A stretch of 64,000 nucleotides of DNA from Frankia alni ACN14a. GTDB lineage: Bacteria > Actinomycetota > Actinomycetes > Frankiales > Frankiaceae. The stretch spans positions 6,628,962 through 6,692,961 of the forward strand of contig NC_008278.1 of assembly GCF_000058485.1 (NCBI RefSeq). Reading direction: 5' to 3'. The translations under genes were made by a program, and so were the position numbers. Shown here piece by piece: positions 9,331 through 18,152 of this stretch (position 1 is its first letter; every line of letters begins with the position of its first letter). The notes under the pieces are model-generated. The model did not search any database and was not told the DNA's origin. It saw nothing but the letters and a program-made list of their open reading frames with translations.

Positions 9331-10386
9331 CTACCCGGCGGCGTGGTCGAGGCCGAGCTGATCGCCGATGCGCGTCAGCGCCGCGCGCAGGGCCGCGCGG
9401 CGCGCGTCGACGGCGATCTGCAGCCGCATCACGTGGTCCGTGCGGTCCGCGTCGACCTTCTCCACCAGATCGACGAGCGACTCGGCGTCGACCTCGTCCG
9501 TGCGCAGGAGGAACCGCTCCTGACCGAGGGAGGCCATGAAGTCGTCGCACTTGGGCTGATAGCCGATCGCGATGGTCGGCACGGCGGCGCAGCAGGCCAG
9601 GATCGCCGCGTGCAGCCGCTGGGCCACGAGCACCGAGCAGCCGCGTACCGAGTGCAGGTAGGTGTCCGGATCCACGGTGACGTACACCTCGGTCCGGTCG
9701 GTCACCCCGGCGTCGGCCAGCAGCCGCTCGGTGTAGGCGCGGTCGCTGTCGTTGGCGAGGAAGGCCCGGAACCGCCAGCCGCGCCGGGCGAGCTGGCGCA
9801 GCGCGCCGGCGAGCTCCCGGCCGACCCGTTCGGGATCGTGCCCCCACATGTCGTCGCCCCAGCCGACGTTGAGGCCGAGTACGCCCGCGTCCACCGCCCG
9901 CGGCAGCGGGCCGGGTTCGAGCAGCAGGGCCGGATCCCCCACGACCTCGCTGACCACGCCGATGGTCCCCAGCAGCTGCGCGGAGCGCGGTCCGCGCACG
10001 GTCACCCGGTCGAACTGCTCCAGCAGCGGTCGCCACCGGCGTAGCTCCCCGTTCGCGGAGAACGAGTTACGGCCCTGGAACACCGGGTCCTCGACGCCGG
10101 CGCCGAGCATGTGGAACGGGCGGCGCCCCGCGAGCCGGCCGCCGGTCAGCAGGTGGACCCGCCAGTTCTTGCGACCGATCACCGTCCCGCCGCCGAGCAC
10201 CAGGGAGGCGTCCCTGAAGCTCAGGTGCCGACGCTCCCGCAGGTGGCCGGGGAGGTCGCCGGGATACAGCGGCAGGGCGGCGATCCGCGCCTGCGGGAAC
10301 GCCCGCCTGTAGACGAGCTCGATCGCGTCGTCGCCGAGGTTCCCGCGACCGGCGTAACCGAGATAGGCGAGTGCGACTTTCTGCAT
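9331..10386 (-). CDS. Polysaccharide pyruvyl transferase family protein
   Basis: A 351-residue protein of the CsaB/WcaK family, which transfers pyruvate from phosphoenolpyruvate to form ketal groups on polysaccharide sugars. Visible hallmarks are an N-terminal GNLGDDAI, LGGGTVIG in the first domain, and AQRLHAAILA followed by IGYQPKCDDF in the second. It starts 2 bases after the flippase stop (TAG-AG-ATG), so the two are almost certainly cotranscribed. Pyruvylation adds negative charge to exopolysaccharides or wall polymers and often anchors S-layer-type proteins. Confidence 0.85.
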   Translation of the reverse strand: MQKVALAYLGYAGRGNLGDDAIELVYRRAFPQARIAALPLYPGDLPGHLRERRHLSFRDASLVLGGGTVIGRKNWRVHLLTGGRLAGRRPFHMLGAGVEDPVFQGRNSFSANGELRRWRPLLEQFDRVTVRGPRSAQLLGTIGVVSEVVGDPALLLEPGPLPRAVDAGVLGLNVGWGDDMWGHDPERVGRELAGALRQLARRGWRFRAFLANDSDRAYTERLLADAGVTDRTEVYVTVDPDTYLHSVRGCSVLVAQRLHAAILACCAAVPTIAIGYQPKCDDFMASLGQERFLLRTDEVDAESLVDLVEKVDADRTDHVMRLQIAVDARRAALRAALTRIGDQLGLDHAAG

Positions 10387-10388
10387 CT

Positions 10389-12305
10389 CTACAAGACCGT
10401 CCTCATGTGGTGATCCGAATGCGGTGACGCCAGCCGGCGATCCCGGCGGCCGGTCTGACCGCTCGGTTCCGGCGACGACCGCGGGGGGTCGAGCTCGCCG
10501 CCGGCGCCCGCCGGATCAGCGACGTACTCCCGCGCCGGGTACTCCCGCGCCGGGTACTCGCGCGCCGGGTAGTCGCGCGCCGGGTAGTCCCGCGCGGACG
10601 GCATCGCCGGGCCGGCACCGCGCGCGGGCGATCCTGGTGGGCGCGCACCGGGCTGGCGGGGGTCGGTCTGGTGTGGGCCGGAATGGTCGGCCTGGCGGGG
10701 GTCGGGCAACGACGGCCGGCGCTCGATGAGCCAGGTCGTCTCGGAGTCGGGCAGGTACGAGTCGGGGTCCGGCAGGTACGGGTCGGGGTCCGGCAGGTAG
10801 GGATCGGACTGTTCGGGTGCCGCCAGACTCAGTTCCCGGACGTCCGCGTAGGGCAGGGGCAGCACCGGCCGGCCGCGGGTCGGTGCGGGCTCGCGCAGCC
10901 CGGCGCGGGCGGCGTCGGGTGCCGGCGACGGCCGGCGCAGCGCCTTGACGTAGATCGGCACCACGGCCAGTGCGATCACCACGTGGCAGGCGAGGTAGGC
11001 CAGCCCGATGGCGGTCAGCCCGTGGGATCCGACGATCAGGGCGGTCGTCAGCAGGCAGACGCTGACGGACCCCTGGATGGCCAGCAGCAGCCGTGCCTTG
11101 CGCTGCACCCGGCTGATCGTCACCGCCAGCAGGATCGTGGCCCGGAAGATGGCGCCCAGGGCGAGGCAGGCCAGCAGGTTCGTCCCCTCGTGGGAGTACT
11201 CGCTGCCGAAGACGCCGAGCAGGGTGCCCGAGAAGATCGCCGTGAGCAGCGCGACCGGGACGATGAACGCCAGCAGGAACTTGACCATGCTGAGGATGTG
11301 CGCGCTGACCCGGGAGGACTCCCGGGTGCCCTCGACGGTCAGGGACGCGGTGGCTCCGCCCATGAGCTGGTCGAAGACCGAGACCAGGTTCCACGACGTG
11401 TAGAAGTACGCCGTGGCCTCGTAGCCCAGCCGGGCGGAGACGATGACGGGCAGCAGGGTGGTGGCCGCGAGCTGGACCAGCCCGCCGGCCATGTCGCTGA
11501 TGATGTACCAGTCGGCCCGCCGCCGCGGTGCGGCCGCCGCCGCGACCGCCACGGGCAGCGGCCCGGTCCGCGCGTCGGGAACGCCCTTCTTGGGCAGCAC
11601 CCGGCGCCAGACGAGTGTGTTGATGACGAGGACGAGCAGGAAGACCGGCGCCGTCCAGGCGAAGAACAGCCCGGCGGAGATCCCGAGGGTGGCGAACACG
11701 AACAGCAGGACGAGCTTCGACAGCGCGAAGAACGCGTTCTCGATCGGCACCCAGGGCGCCTTGCGCAGCCCGGCGAGCACCGAGTCCTGCAGCGTGAACA
11801 CGCACCAGAAGGCGACCGCGGCCACGAAGAACACCGAGAACCACGGGCTGAAGTCGCCGAGGAACGTGCTGTGGCCGAACAGCGCCACGAAGCCCAGGGC
11901 GAGCACCGTCGCCAGCAGGCCGGACAGGACGTAGGCGTCCCGAATGATCTTTCGGCGGGGCTTCATCGCCGCGGGGATGGTCGCCGGCAGGATGTTCTGC
12001 TGGTTGAGCTGAGCCAGCCCGGACAGCAGCAGCATCGTGGAGACGGCGGTGGAGGCACGCCCGACGTTCTCGGGCGAGTACTTCCAGGCGGCGATCGCCC
12101 AGAAGGCGATGCCGAGAACTCCGGTGATAGCCGTGGACGCCATCAGCAGGATCGCGTTGCGCAGCAACGGCGAACGCAGGATCCCCGTGGCCGACGAGAC
12201 CGCCCGCAGGGGGGCGAACCGCGGACGGGGTCTGGTCCGGGCATGGCGCGGACGGGACTGCTCCCGCCCGCGCGCGCCGGGGCGCCCAGGGCTACTCTGC
12301 TTCAC
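10389..12305 (-). CDS. Wzx-type polysaccharide flippase with repeat-rich C-terminal tail
   Basis: A 638-residue protein of the MOP/polysaccharide-synthase exporter superfamily. About twelve membrane helices occupy residues 45-440, with SPENVGRASTAVSTM typical of the first helices. The protein should flip lipid-linked repeat units across the membrane. The last 170 residues are hydrophilic and repetitive: YLPDPDP-type units (about residues 500-520) and ARDYP/AREYP units (about 570-595). Family members usually stop after the helices. Start GTG overlaps the upstream glycosyltransferase stop as GTGA. Confidence 0.85.
   Translation of the reverse strand: MKQSSPGRPGARGREQSRPRHARTRPRPRFAPLRAVSSATGILRSPLLRNAILLMASTAITGVLGIAFWAIAAWKYSPENVGRASTAVSTMLLLSGLAQLNQQNILPATIPAAMKPRRKIIRDAYVLSGLLATVLALGFVALFGHSTFLGDFSPWFSVFFVAAVAFWCVFTLQDSVLAGLRKAPWVPIENAFFALSKLVLLFVFATLGISAGLFFAWTAPVFLLVLVINTLVWRRVLPKKGVPDARTGPLPVAVAAAAAPRRRADWYIISDMAGGLVQLAATTLLPVIVSARLGYEATAYFYTSWNLVSVFDQLMGGATASLTVEGTRESSRVSAHILSMVKFLLAFIVPVALLTAIFSGTLLGVFGSEYSHEGTNLLACLALGAIFRATILLAVTISRVQRKARLLLAIQGSVSVCLLTTALIVGSHGLTAIGLAYLACHVVIALAVVPIYVKALRRPSPAPDAARAGLREPAPTRGRPVLPLPYADVRELSLAAPEQSDPYLPDPDPYLPDPDSYLPDSETTWLIERRPSLPDPRQADHSGPHQTDPRQPGARPPGSPARGAGPAMPSARDYPARDYPAREYPAREYPAREYVADPAGAGGELDPPRSSPEPSGQTGRRDRRLASPHSDHHMRTVL
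10522..10597. repeat. 15-bp in-frame repeat encoding AREYP units
   Basis: Five near-perfect 15-base units encode the ARDYP/AREYP pentapeptides at the end of the flippase. The units differ mainly by Asp/Glu exchange. The period keeps the reading frame. Confidence 0.85.
10741..10808. repeat. 21-bp in-frame repeat encoding YLPDPDP units
   Basis: Three units of about 21 bases encode the YLPDPDP heptapeptides in the acidic part of the flippase tail. This is a second, unrelated repeat array in the same gene. Confidence 0.8.
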
Positions 12306-13855
12306 CTCGCGTGGTCCTCCGCTTCACCTGACCTGCTCCGATCCCCGCCACCGAGCTGGGCGCGTCGCGCCCGCGCGAACGCGAACGGTCCCGAGGCGAT
12401 GCCGAGCACCTCGGTCAGCACCAGCTCCGCGGGGAAACGCGGCCCGCGGCTGACGTTCTTCGACGACCGCGGGAGCAGGAGGAACAACAGTCCGGCGGGT
12501 ACCCGGCGCATGATCTCCAGCAGCTCCCGGGGGCTGGCCGTCGCCTGGGCCAGCAGCATCGCGGACAGCCCGGTGCCGTAGTTGCGGAGCTGGTCGAGCA
12601 GCTCGCCGTACTGCTGCCGGTGCGTGTGGTAAACGATCGCCGACGGCTCGTAGACGATGCGGTGACCGGAGCGGATGGTCCGGGTGAACAGTTCGAGGTC
12701 TTCCCCGGCGTGCGTCGGCGTGCCGGGCCCGAGGATCTCGTTGAAGCCACCGAGCGCGCGGACGGTGTCCGCGTCGAAGGCGACGTTGTTGCCGGAGCCG
12801 AACGCGCCGGCGGCGTACGGGTAGAGGGCGCTGCCCCGGGTCCAGCGGTCGTAGACCCGCCGCTCGAACCCCTTGCCGAAGCCGCCGTACTGCTCGAACC
12901 AGATCTGCGCCGAGGTCGTCAGCTCGTCGGGCAGCACCAGACCGGTCACGCAGCCGACGTTGTCCGCGGCGTCGAACCCGCTGAGGATCGCCGGCAGCCA
13001 GTGCTGGTCGACCTGGGTGTCGTCGTCGAGGAAGGCGATGGCCCGCCCCCCCGCCGCCGCGAGCCCGGTGTTGCGCGCGCGGGCGGCGCCCCGGCGTGGC
13101 TCGCACAGGTAACGGAACCGCCCGTCCGCCCGGCCGACCGCCTCGACGAGGTCACGGGTCGCGGCGGTGGCGGGGGCGTTGTCGACGATCAGGAACTCGA
13201 TGTCGGTGGCGGCCACCGCACGCAGGGAGGTGATCAGTCGGTCGAGGCTCGCCGGCCGGTCGCGGGTCGGGATGACCACGCTGGCCGGGCTGCGCCGTTC
13301 CTGCACGGAGACGGGCCAGGTGTGGGAGCACTCGTGCTGGTCCAGGCCCTGCTTCTTGACCATCAGCGGGATCTCGACGGCGTTGGCGTCGCCGCTGTCG
13401 GGAATCTCGAGCTGCCCGACCGGGATGCCGTGGCAGCGGACCAGCACCCGGACCTCGCCGAAGGTGGCCTGCGGGCGACCGAGAGCCGCCCGGGCCGTCA
13501 GCAGCGCGGTGGTCAGCTCATACTCCGCGATCCGGACGGGCTGGCCGGCGTCCGGCTCCTGACCGACGACGCGATGACGCCCCTGCACCCGTGAGCACAG
13601 GACCGCGAGCCGATACCAGGCCGCGAGGGTGGTGAGCAGCCGTCGCGCCGGTGCCGGTCGAGGTCCGGGTTGCGCAGCGGTTCCGGACAGGATCGCGGGC
13701 GTCCCCGCTGCTGAACTGGACGCATTGATGACAAGGGCATCCGCCGACGGGGACGGGATGACCGCAGGGGACGGGATGGAGGCGTCGTCGACGCGCGCGG
13801 GAGTCGCGAGACTATCGGCCTTGATGGCCGCGGGAATGTGCTCTTGACCACACAT
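12302..13855 (-). CDS. Family 2 glycosyltransferase
   Basis: A GT-A fold glycosyltransferase of about 517 residues from the chosen start. The GT2 core begins with SVVIPTRDRP and carries RNTGLAAA, the metal-binding FLDDD and, further on, AGEDLELFTR where the catalytic base is expected. About 180 residues precede the core: a low-complexity Ala/Ser/Pro stretch and then a separate small domain (AEYELTTALL to QLEIPDSG). The start is uncertain: the frame stays open to 14092, and I prefer the ATG at 13855 because sequence beyond it looks non-coding. It heads the leftward polysaccharide run. Confidence 0.8.
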   Translation of the reverse strand: MCGQEHIPAAIKADSLATPARVDDASIPSPAVIPSPSADALVINASSSAAGTPAILSGTAAQPGPRPAPARRLLTTLAAWYRLAVLCSRVQGRHRVVGQEPDAGQPVRIAEYELTTALLTARAALGRPQATFGEVRVLVRCHGIPVGQLEIPDSGDANAVEIPLMVKKQGLDQHECSHTWPVSVQERRSPASVVIPTRDRPASLDRLITSLRAVAATDIEFLIVDNAPATAATRDLVEAVGRADGRFRYLCEPRRGAARARNTGLAAAGGRAIAFLDDDTQVDQHWLPAILSGFDAADNVGCVTGLVLPDELTTSAQIWFEQYGGFGKGFERRVYDRWTRGSALYPYAAGAFGSGNNVAFDADTVRALGGFNEILGPGTPTHAGEDLELFTRTIRSGHRIVYEPSAIVYHTHRQQYGELLDQLRNYGTGLSAMLLAQATASPRELLEIMRRVPAGLLFLLLPRSSKNVSRGPRFPAELVLTEVLGIASGPFAFARARRAQLGGGDRSRSGEAEDHAR

Positions 13856-14798
13856 CTGAGGTTCGTCCGTTGGATTCGGCGCCGCGCAGGCGCTTATGGC
13901 CTGCCTGGGAGAACAGCAAGGTGCAACCAGAGCGGCCGGACTTTCCGACGCCGTGCGAGATGTCAGACCGGAACGCTCCGCGCCGCCTTGCCGATCAAAT
14001 TCGAGCATGCTGAAGCCAGCCCCCCAACTGACCAACGACAGAGATCCGCCATGGACGATTCGGACAATCTTGCCCAATGGCGGTAATAACAAGCTACGCG
14101 CGAAGTGTCCGACTCCCGAACCAGCCCCCCAGCCTTCGGAAGGTGGCGCGCCAGGCTTGCATGCCTTTTTGCGTATACGCCACCCGTTCCGGTCATGCTA
14201 GCACGTCGGTGGGCCCCCTCCCGGGGCCGGACGCTGCGGGCCGGACACACCCGAGGACACCGTAACCGCTGGTGAGCGGGCTTCACGCGCTTGTTACGCA
14301 GCAGACCCGAGCCGTTCTCGTCCAGGCCCCAGCATCAGCCTCGTCCGCACTCGAACCGGCACCCCAGCACCGGGCCAGACCCGGCGACCACCCTCGAGAG
14401 ATTCTAGTTACACATCGATCGTTCACCTTGCCGACCGTTCGATCTGATGGTTGGCGAGCGGCGCAAAGCCGCCGTCCACCCGCCCTTTGCCCCGGCGAAA
14501 GAAACACGATCCGGGCCGCATCACAAGGCGTGATCGAGCCATTGCGGCCATGGAACCTTCGAGAGGATCGGCGGGCTGGTAGCCGCCGAGCGCCGGGTCC
14601 TGCTATCCTTCAGCGGGGGTATGTGGTGCGCGCCAAGAATCGGCGACGACCAACGGGGGCACGGGGGCACGGGGAGAAATTCAGCCTCCATCCACGGGCA
14701 TTCCTCCGCGGCGACTCCGCCTGTCGAGGGTCCCGCAGGGCATAGCGCCCAGGGCCCTTCGCACGGGGGGCACCAAGTTTCATGGGGGGGAAATACTC
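13856..14798. other. Divergent intergenic region between glycosyltransferase genes
   Basis: About 940 bases separate the leftward glycosyltransferase from the rightward pair. The left frame remains open for part of it, but codon use does not look coding beyond 13855. The middle (about 14080-14210 and 14400-14450) is less GC-rich than the surroundings. It should hold the promoters of both transcripts, but I could not identify -35/-10 pairs with confidence, and I saw no tRNA or convincing riboswitch. Confidence 0.5.
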
Positions 14799-15647
14799 AT
14801 GTCGTCAACGCAGCATCGACCTACCGTGAGCGTCATCATTCCGACGCTGAATGAGGCCCGCAATCTGGCGCATGTCTTCGCGCGGCTGCCCGCCGACGTG
14901 GAGATCGTGGTCGTCGACGGACGATCGACGGACGGAACGGTGGAGGTCGCCCGCCGCCTGCGCCCGGACGTGGTCATCGTGAACCAGACCAGGCGCGGGA
15001 AGGGTAACGCGCTGGCCTCCGGGTTCGCGGCCGCCACCGGTTCGATCATCGTGATGCTGGACGCCGACGGCTCGGCCGACCCGGGCGAGATCGACGCGTA
15101 CGTGTCCGCGCTCGTCCTCGGCGCGGACTTCGCCAAGGGGTCGCGCTTCTGCGCCGGCGGCGGAAGCAGCGACATCACCAGGCTGCGCGCGCTGGGCAAC
15201 CGGGTTCTCAACGGCCTGGTGAACCTGCTCATCGGCAGCCGCTACACCGACCTGTGCTACGGGTACAACGCGTTCTGGCGCCGGTGCCTGCCCGTCCTCG
15301 AAATGGACCCGGGCCCGGCGGACTCGGTGAAGCGCTGGGGCGACGGATTCGAGATCGAGACCCTCATCAACATGCGGGTCGCCCTCGCCGGCCTGCGGGT
15401 GGTCGAGGTGCCGAGCTACGAGCACCACCGGATCCACGGCGCCAGCAACCTCAACGCCGTCTCCGACGGTATCCGGGTGCTGCGCACGATCATCGTCGAG
15501 CGGCGTGGCAAGGGCCGTCTGCGGCCGCACGCCACCGTCCTTCCGCACCCGCTGCTCGAAATCCCCGAGCAGCCGCAGCCGCGAGGCGCTGCCGGCGGTC
15601 CCGCCGCGCCGGTCGCCAACCCCGCGACGCAGTTGGAGAGCGCGTGA
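14799..15647 (+). CDS. Family 2 glycosyltransferase, dolichol-phosphate-mannose-synthase-like
   Basis: A 282-residue GT2 enzyme. The core shows SVIIPTLNEARNL, VVVDGRSTDGT, the RRGKGNALASG loop and the metal-binding DADGSADP near residue 85, typical of polyprenyl-phosphate sugar synthases. There is no obvious C-terminal membrane domain. A purine-rich GGGGGGAAA precedes the ATG by about 6 bases. It probably makes a lipid-phosphate sugar used by the GT-C-like proteins to the left. The stop overlaps the next start as GTGA. Confidence 0.85.
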   Translation: MSSTQHRPTVSVIIPTLNEARNLAHVFARLPADVEIVVVDGRSTDGTVEVARRLRPDVVIVNQTRRGKGNALASGFAAATGSIIVMLDADGSADPGEIDAYVSALVLGADFAKGSRFCAGGGSSDITRLRALGNRVLNGLVNLLIGSRYTDLCYGYNAFWRRCLPVLEMDPGPADSVKRWGDGFEIETLINMRVALAGLRVVEVPSYEHHRIHGASNLNAVSDGIRVLRTIIVERRGKGRLRPHATVLPHPLLEIPEQPQPRGAAGGPAAPVANPATQLESA

Positions 15648-16699
15648 CCCAGGATCTGACCGACGGCCTCCCGGGCCTTGGCGTCAAGGACGTCGGGGGC
15701 CTCGGAGGCATCGAGGGCGTCAGGGGCAGCGGAGGCGTCGGAACCGTCGACGCGCCCGCGGCCGAACGCCGTTCCGCCGGCGAGCGGCCGAGCGCCTCGG
15801 TGGTCGTCTGCTGCTACACCGAGGCACGCTGGGACGATCTGCGCGGAGCCGTCGACAGCGCGCGTGCGCAGCTCGCGGCCGGGGACGAACTCGTCCTCGT
15901 CGTCGACAACAACGACACGCTCCTGCGGCGCGCCAGCGCGGCCATGCCGGAGGTGACGGTCGTGGCGAGCACCGGCCCGCGCGGCCTGTCCGGCGCCCGC
16001 AACACCGGGGTCGCCGTCACGACGGGCGAGGTCGTCGTGTTCCTCGACGACGACGCCCGGGCGGAGCCCGGCTGGCTCGACCGTATGCTCGCGCCCTACG
16101 CGGATCCCCAGGTCATGGGAGTCGGTGGAGCGGCTCTGGCGGCCTGGCCGACCGACCGGCCCGGCTGGTTCCCGCCCGAGTTCGACTGGGTGGTCGGGTG
16201 CAGCTACACGGGGTTGCCCACCTCCCGTGCCCCCGTCCGCAATCCGATCGGCGCCTCGATGTCGTTCCGGCGCTCGGCCTTCGAAGCCGTCGGCGACTTC
16301 ACCGAGGGCATCGGCCGCACGGGGACCGACCCGATGGGCTGCGAGGAGACCGAGTTCGGGATCCGCCTGCGCCAGTCCAACCCGGACGCCGTCGTCCTGT
16401 ACGAACCCGGATCGGTGGTCGCTCACCGCGTGACCAGCGACCGGGCGACGTTCACCTACTTCCGGCGACGCTGCTACGCGGAGGGGCTGTCGAAGGCCCG
16501 GGTCGCCGGCCTCGTCGGGCAGGAATCGGCCCTGGAGGCCGAGCGCACCTACGTGAGCCGGACCCTCCCGCGAGCCGTCTGGCGCGACCTGACCGGGGGT
16601 GGTCATCGCGCCCGCGCGGCGGCCGTCGTCTTCGGGGTGGCCGCGACCTCCTTCGGCTATGTGCGGGGCAGGGTGGGCCAGCGCCGCGTCGCGAGCTGA
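15644..16699 (+). CDS. Family 2 glycosyltransferase
   Basis: A GT2 enzyme of 351 residues starting at the GTG that overlaps the previous stop (GTGA), which indicates translational coupling. After a Gly/Ala-rich leader it has SVVVCCYTE, RNTGVAVT, the metal site FLDDDARAE and CEETEFGIRLRQ near residue 235, the likely catalytic region. The C-terminus is basic. The frame also extends upstream inside the previous gene, but that part is a shadow. Confidence 0.85.
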   Translation: MTQDLTDGLPGLGVKDVGGLGGIEGVRGSGGVGTVDAPAAERRSAGERPSASVVVCCYTEARWDDLRGAVDSARAQLAAGDELVLVVDNNDTLLRRASAAMPEVTVVASTGPRGLSGARNTGVAVTTGEVVVFLDDDARAEPGWLDRMLAPYADPQVMGVGGAALAAWPTDRPGWFPPEFDWVVGCSYTGLPTSRAPVRNPIGASMSFRRSAFEAVGDFTEGIGRTGTDPMGCEETEFGIRLRQSNPDAVVLYEPGSVVAHRVTSDRATFTYFRRRCYAEGLSKARVAGLVGQESALEAERTYVSRTLPRAVWRDLTGGGHRARAAAVVFGVAATSFGYVRGRVGQRRVAS

Positions 16700-16748
16700 G
16701 AACACGCACTCGCGAGCGGAGAACAAGCGCCTCAGAACAAGCACCGGG

Positions 16749-16791
16749 AAGGGGTGCCGGGAGCCGTCCGATGCGGCTCCCGGCACCCCTT
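16749..16791. terminator. Bidirectional hairpin terminator
   Basis: A perfect 18-base inverted repeat (16749-16766 and 16774-16791) with a 7-base loop between two convergent genes. The arms read AAGGGGTGCCGGGAGCCG and its complement, so each strand ends the hairpin with CTT. It should stop transcripts from both the glycosyltransferase and the GH16 gene. Confidence 0.85.
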
Positions 16792-16854
16792 CGCCCGTCG
16801 CCCGGCCGGCAGCCACCCCGCCTTCGCGGGCTGTCCCCGGCGGGGGAGGCTACC

Positions 16855-17850
16855 TCAGAGCAGGGTTGACGGGGCGCGGTAAATCTTGATCCAGTCGACG
16901 TACATCGACACGGTTGGCGGCGTCTGCGCGTTACGACAGGGAATGAGCTGGAAACAGCCGCGGTCGTGTTGCAGCGTCATGTGCATCGGCTTGGTCGGAA
17001 TCATGTTGCGCTCGTGTGAACTCGTCGGTCGGGTGACGGTCCAGACGGCCTTGCCGTCGAGGTAGTAGGTGATCCGGTTCGGAAGCCACTCCACCCCGAC
17101 CGTGTGCCACTGAGTGAAATCCGCGTAAAGCTTGTTCTCGATCTGCCGGTTGTCGCTGCCGAGATGCAGGAAGTTGCCGCCGACCTGCCGCTCGGGGTCC
17201 GGCACCTCGAGGATGTCGATCTCACCGTCCGTCGGCCAGTGCTCCGACTGCGGCCACAGCAGGACCACCGCCGAGTATCCCGAACCGCGTTCGGCCCGGA
17301 CCCTCGCCTCCCAGCGGCCGTACTGGAGGTTGATGCGGCTGGCCACGCCGCCCGAGACGTCCCGCCCGGCGGAGTCGATCCAGCCGGTGAGGCGCAGCGC
17401 GCCATCCGAGACCGCGACGTTCTCCGGCGACCGGGGCATCAACTTGACCTGGGGCGAGTCATAGATCGCCCAGCGCTTGGTATCGAGCGCGGTTCCGTTG
17501 AAGGAATCGACCAGAACCGGGGTTCCCCAGATCGGATTCGGCGGATCCGTCGCCGCCGTGTCCGCCGTACCGCCGGTGACCGCGGGCGTGGACGCCGACG
17601 ACGGTGACGCGGAACCCGACGACGTTGGTTTTTGGTTGTGCGATTCCGGTGCGACCATTGCTGGTGCGGACGGTGCGGACGACGCCGGTGCACCGGGGCT
17701 GGCCGAGCCGCCGCCGGTCCCCCCGGGACCGCCGCTGTCGATGGACACCGGGCCACACGCGGCCACCAGCAGCAACAGAACCAGGGAGAGGCGGCGGCCG
17801 GGCGGGCGAACTGACCTTCTGATGACAACCCCCCGTTGTGGACTTTGCAC
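16855..17850 (-). CDS. Glycoside hydrolase family 16 lipoprotein
   Basis: A secreted beta-glucanase-type enzyme of 331 residues. A lipoprotein signal (basic start, hydrophobic stretch, lipobox VAAC near residue 32) precedes a Ser/Pro/Ala-rich linker of about 70 residues and then the GH16 jellyroll. The family's catalytic signature E-x-D-x-x-E is present as EIDILE, with nucleophile and acid/base glutamates intact. It probably trims or remodels a beta-glucan or the polymer made by the neighbouring genes at the cell surface. Start GTG 17850 is the only good option. Confidence 0.88.
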   Translation of the reverse strand: MQSPQRGVVIRRSVRPPGRRLSLVLLLLVAACGPVSIDSGGPGGTGGGSASPGAPASSAPSAPAMVAPESHNQKPTSSGSASPSSASTPAVTGGTADTAATDPPNPIWGTPVLVDSFNGTALDTKRWAIYDSPQVKLMPRSPENVAVSDGALRLTGWIDSAGRDVSGGVASRINLQYGRWEARVRAERGSGYSAVVLLWPQSEHWPTDGEIDILEVPDPERQVGGNFLHLGSDNRQIENKLYADFTQWHTVGVEWLPNRITYYLDGKAVWTVTRPTSSHERNMIPTKPMHMTLQHDRGCFQLIPCRNAQTPPTVSMYVDWIKIYRAPSTLL

Positions 17851-18086
17851 GGTGCCTCTCAGCTTTCGCCGACGCCACGACGGCCCAGTGGATCATGAAC
17901 TGCTCGTCGCCTGGCGATGTCCCGCCATCACAGAATGCGAGCCTGAAAATCCGACCCAGCCCACCGAGATAAGCCGAGATCGCTCATTTTACCGTGCGCC
18001 AGATCGACGCCGGCAGCCAGTGGTCCGGGGTGATTGCGGACTCTTCGGTGACCGCCCGAATATCACCGTTGCGGGTCAGTCGCTCC

Positions 18087-18152
18087 GGCACTCAGGCGGT
18101 CAGGAGGTCAGGCACTCAGGCGGTCAGGCACTCAGGCGGTCAGGAGGTCAGG
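18087..18152. repeat. GGCACTCAGGCGGTCA direct repeats over the dapE stop
   Basis: Three copies of a 16-base unit, two of them followed by an 8-base GGAGGTCA add-on. The array starts downstream of dapE and includes its last codons and stop (18140-18142), so the terminal residues of DapE are repeat-derived. Nothing else was seen in the 290 bases between the GH16 gene and dapE. Confidence 0.8.

Noticed and set aside
13856-14092. Extra 79 residues at the N-terminus of the leftward glycosyltransferase
   Set aside because: The segment lacks coding-like composition and a ribosome site; start 13855 is preferred, although not certain.
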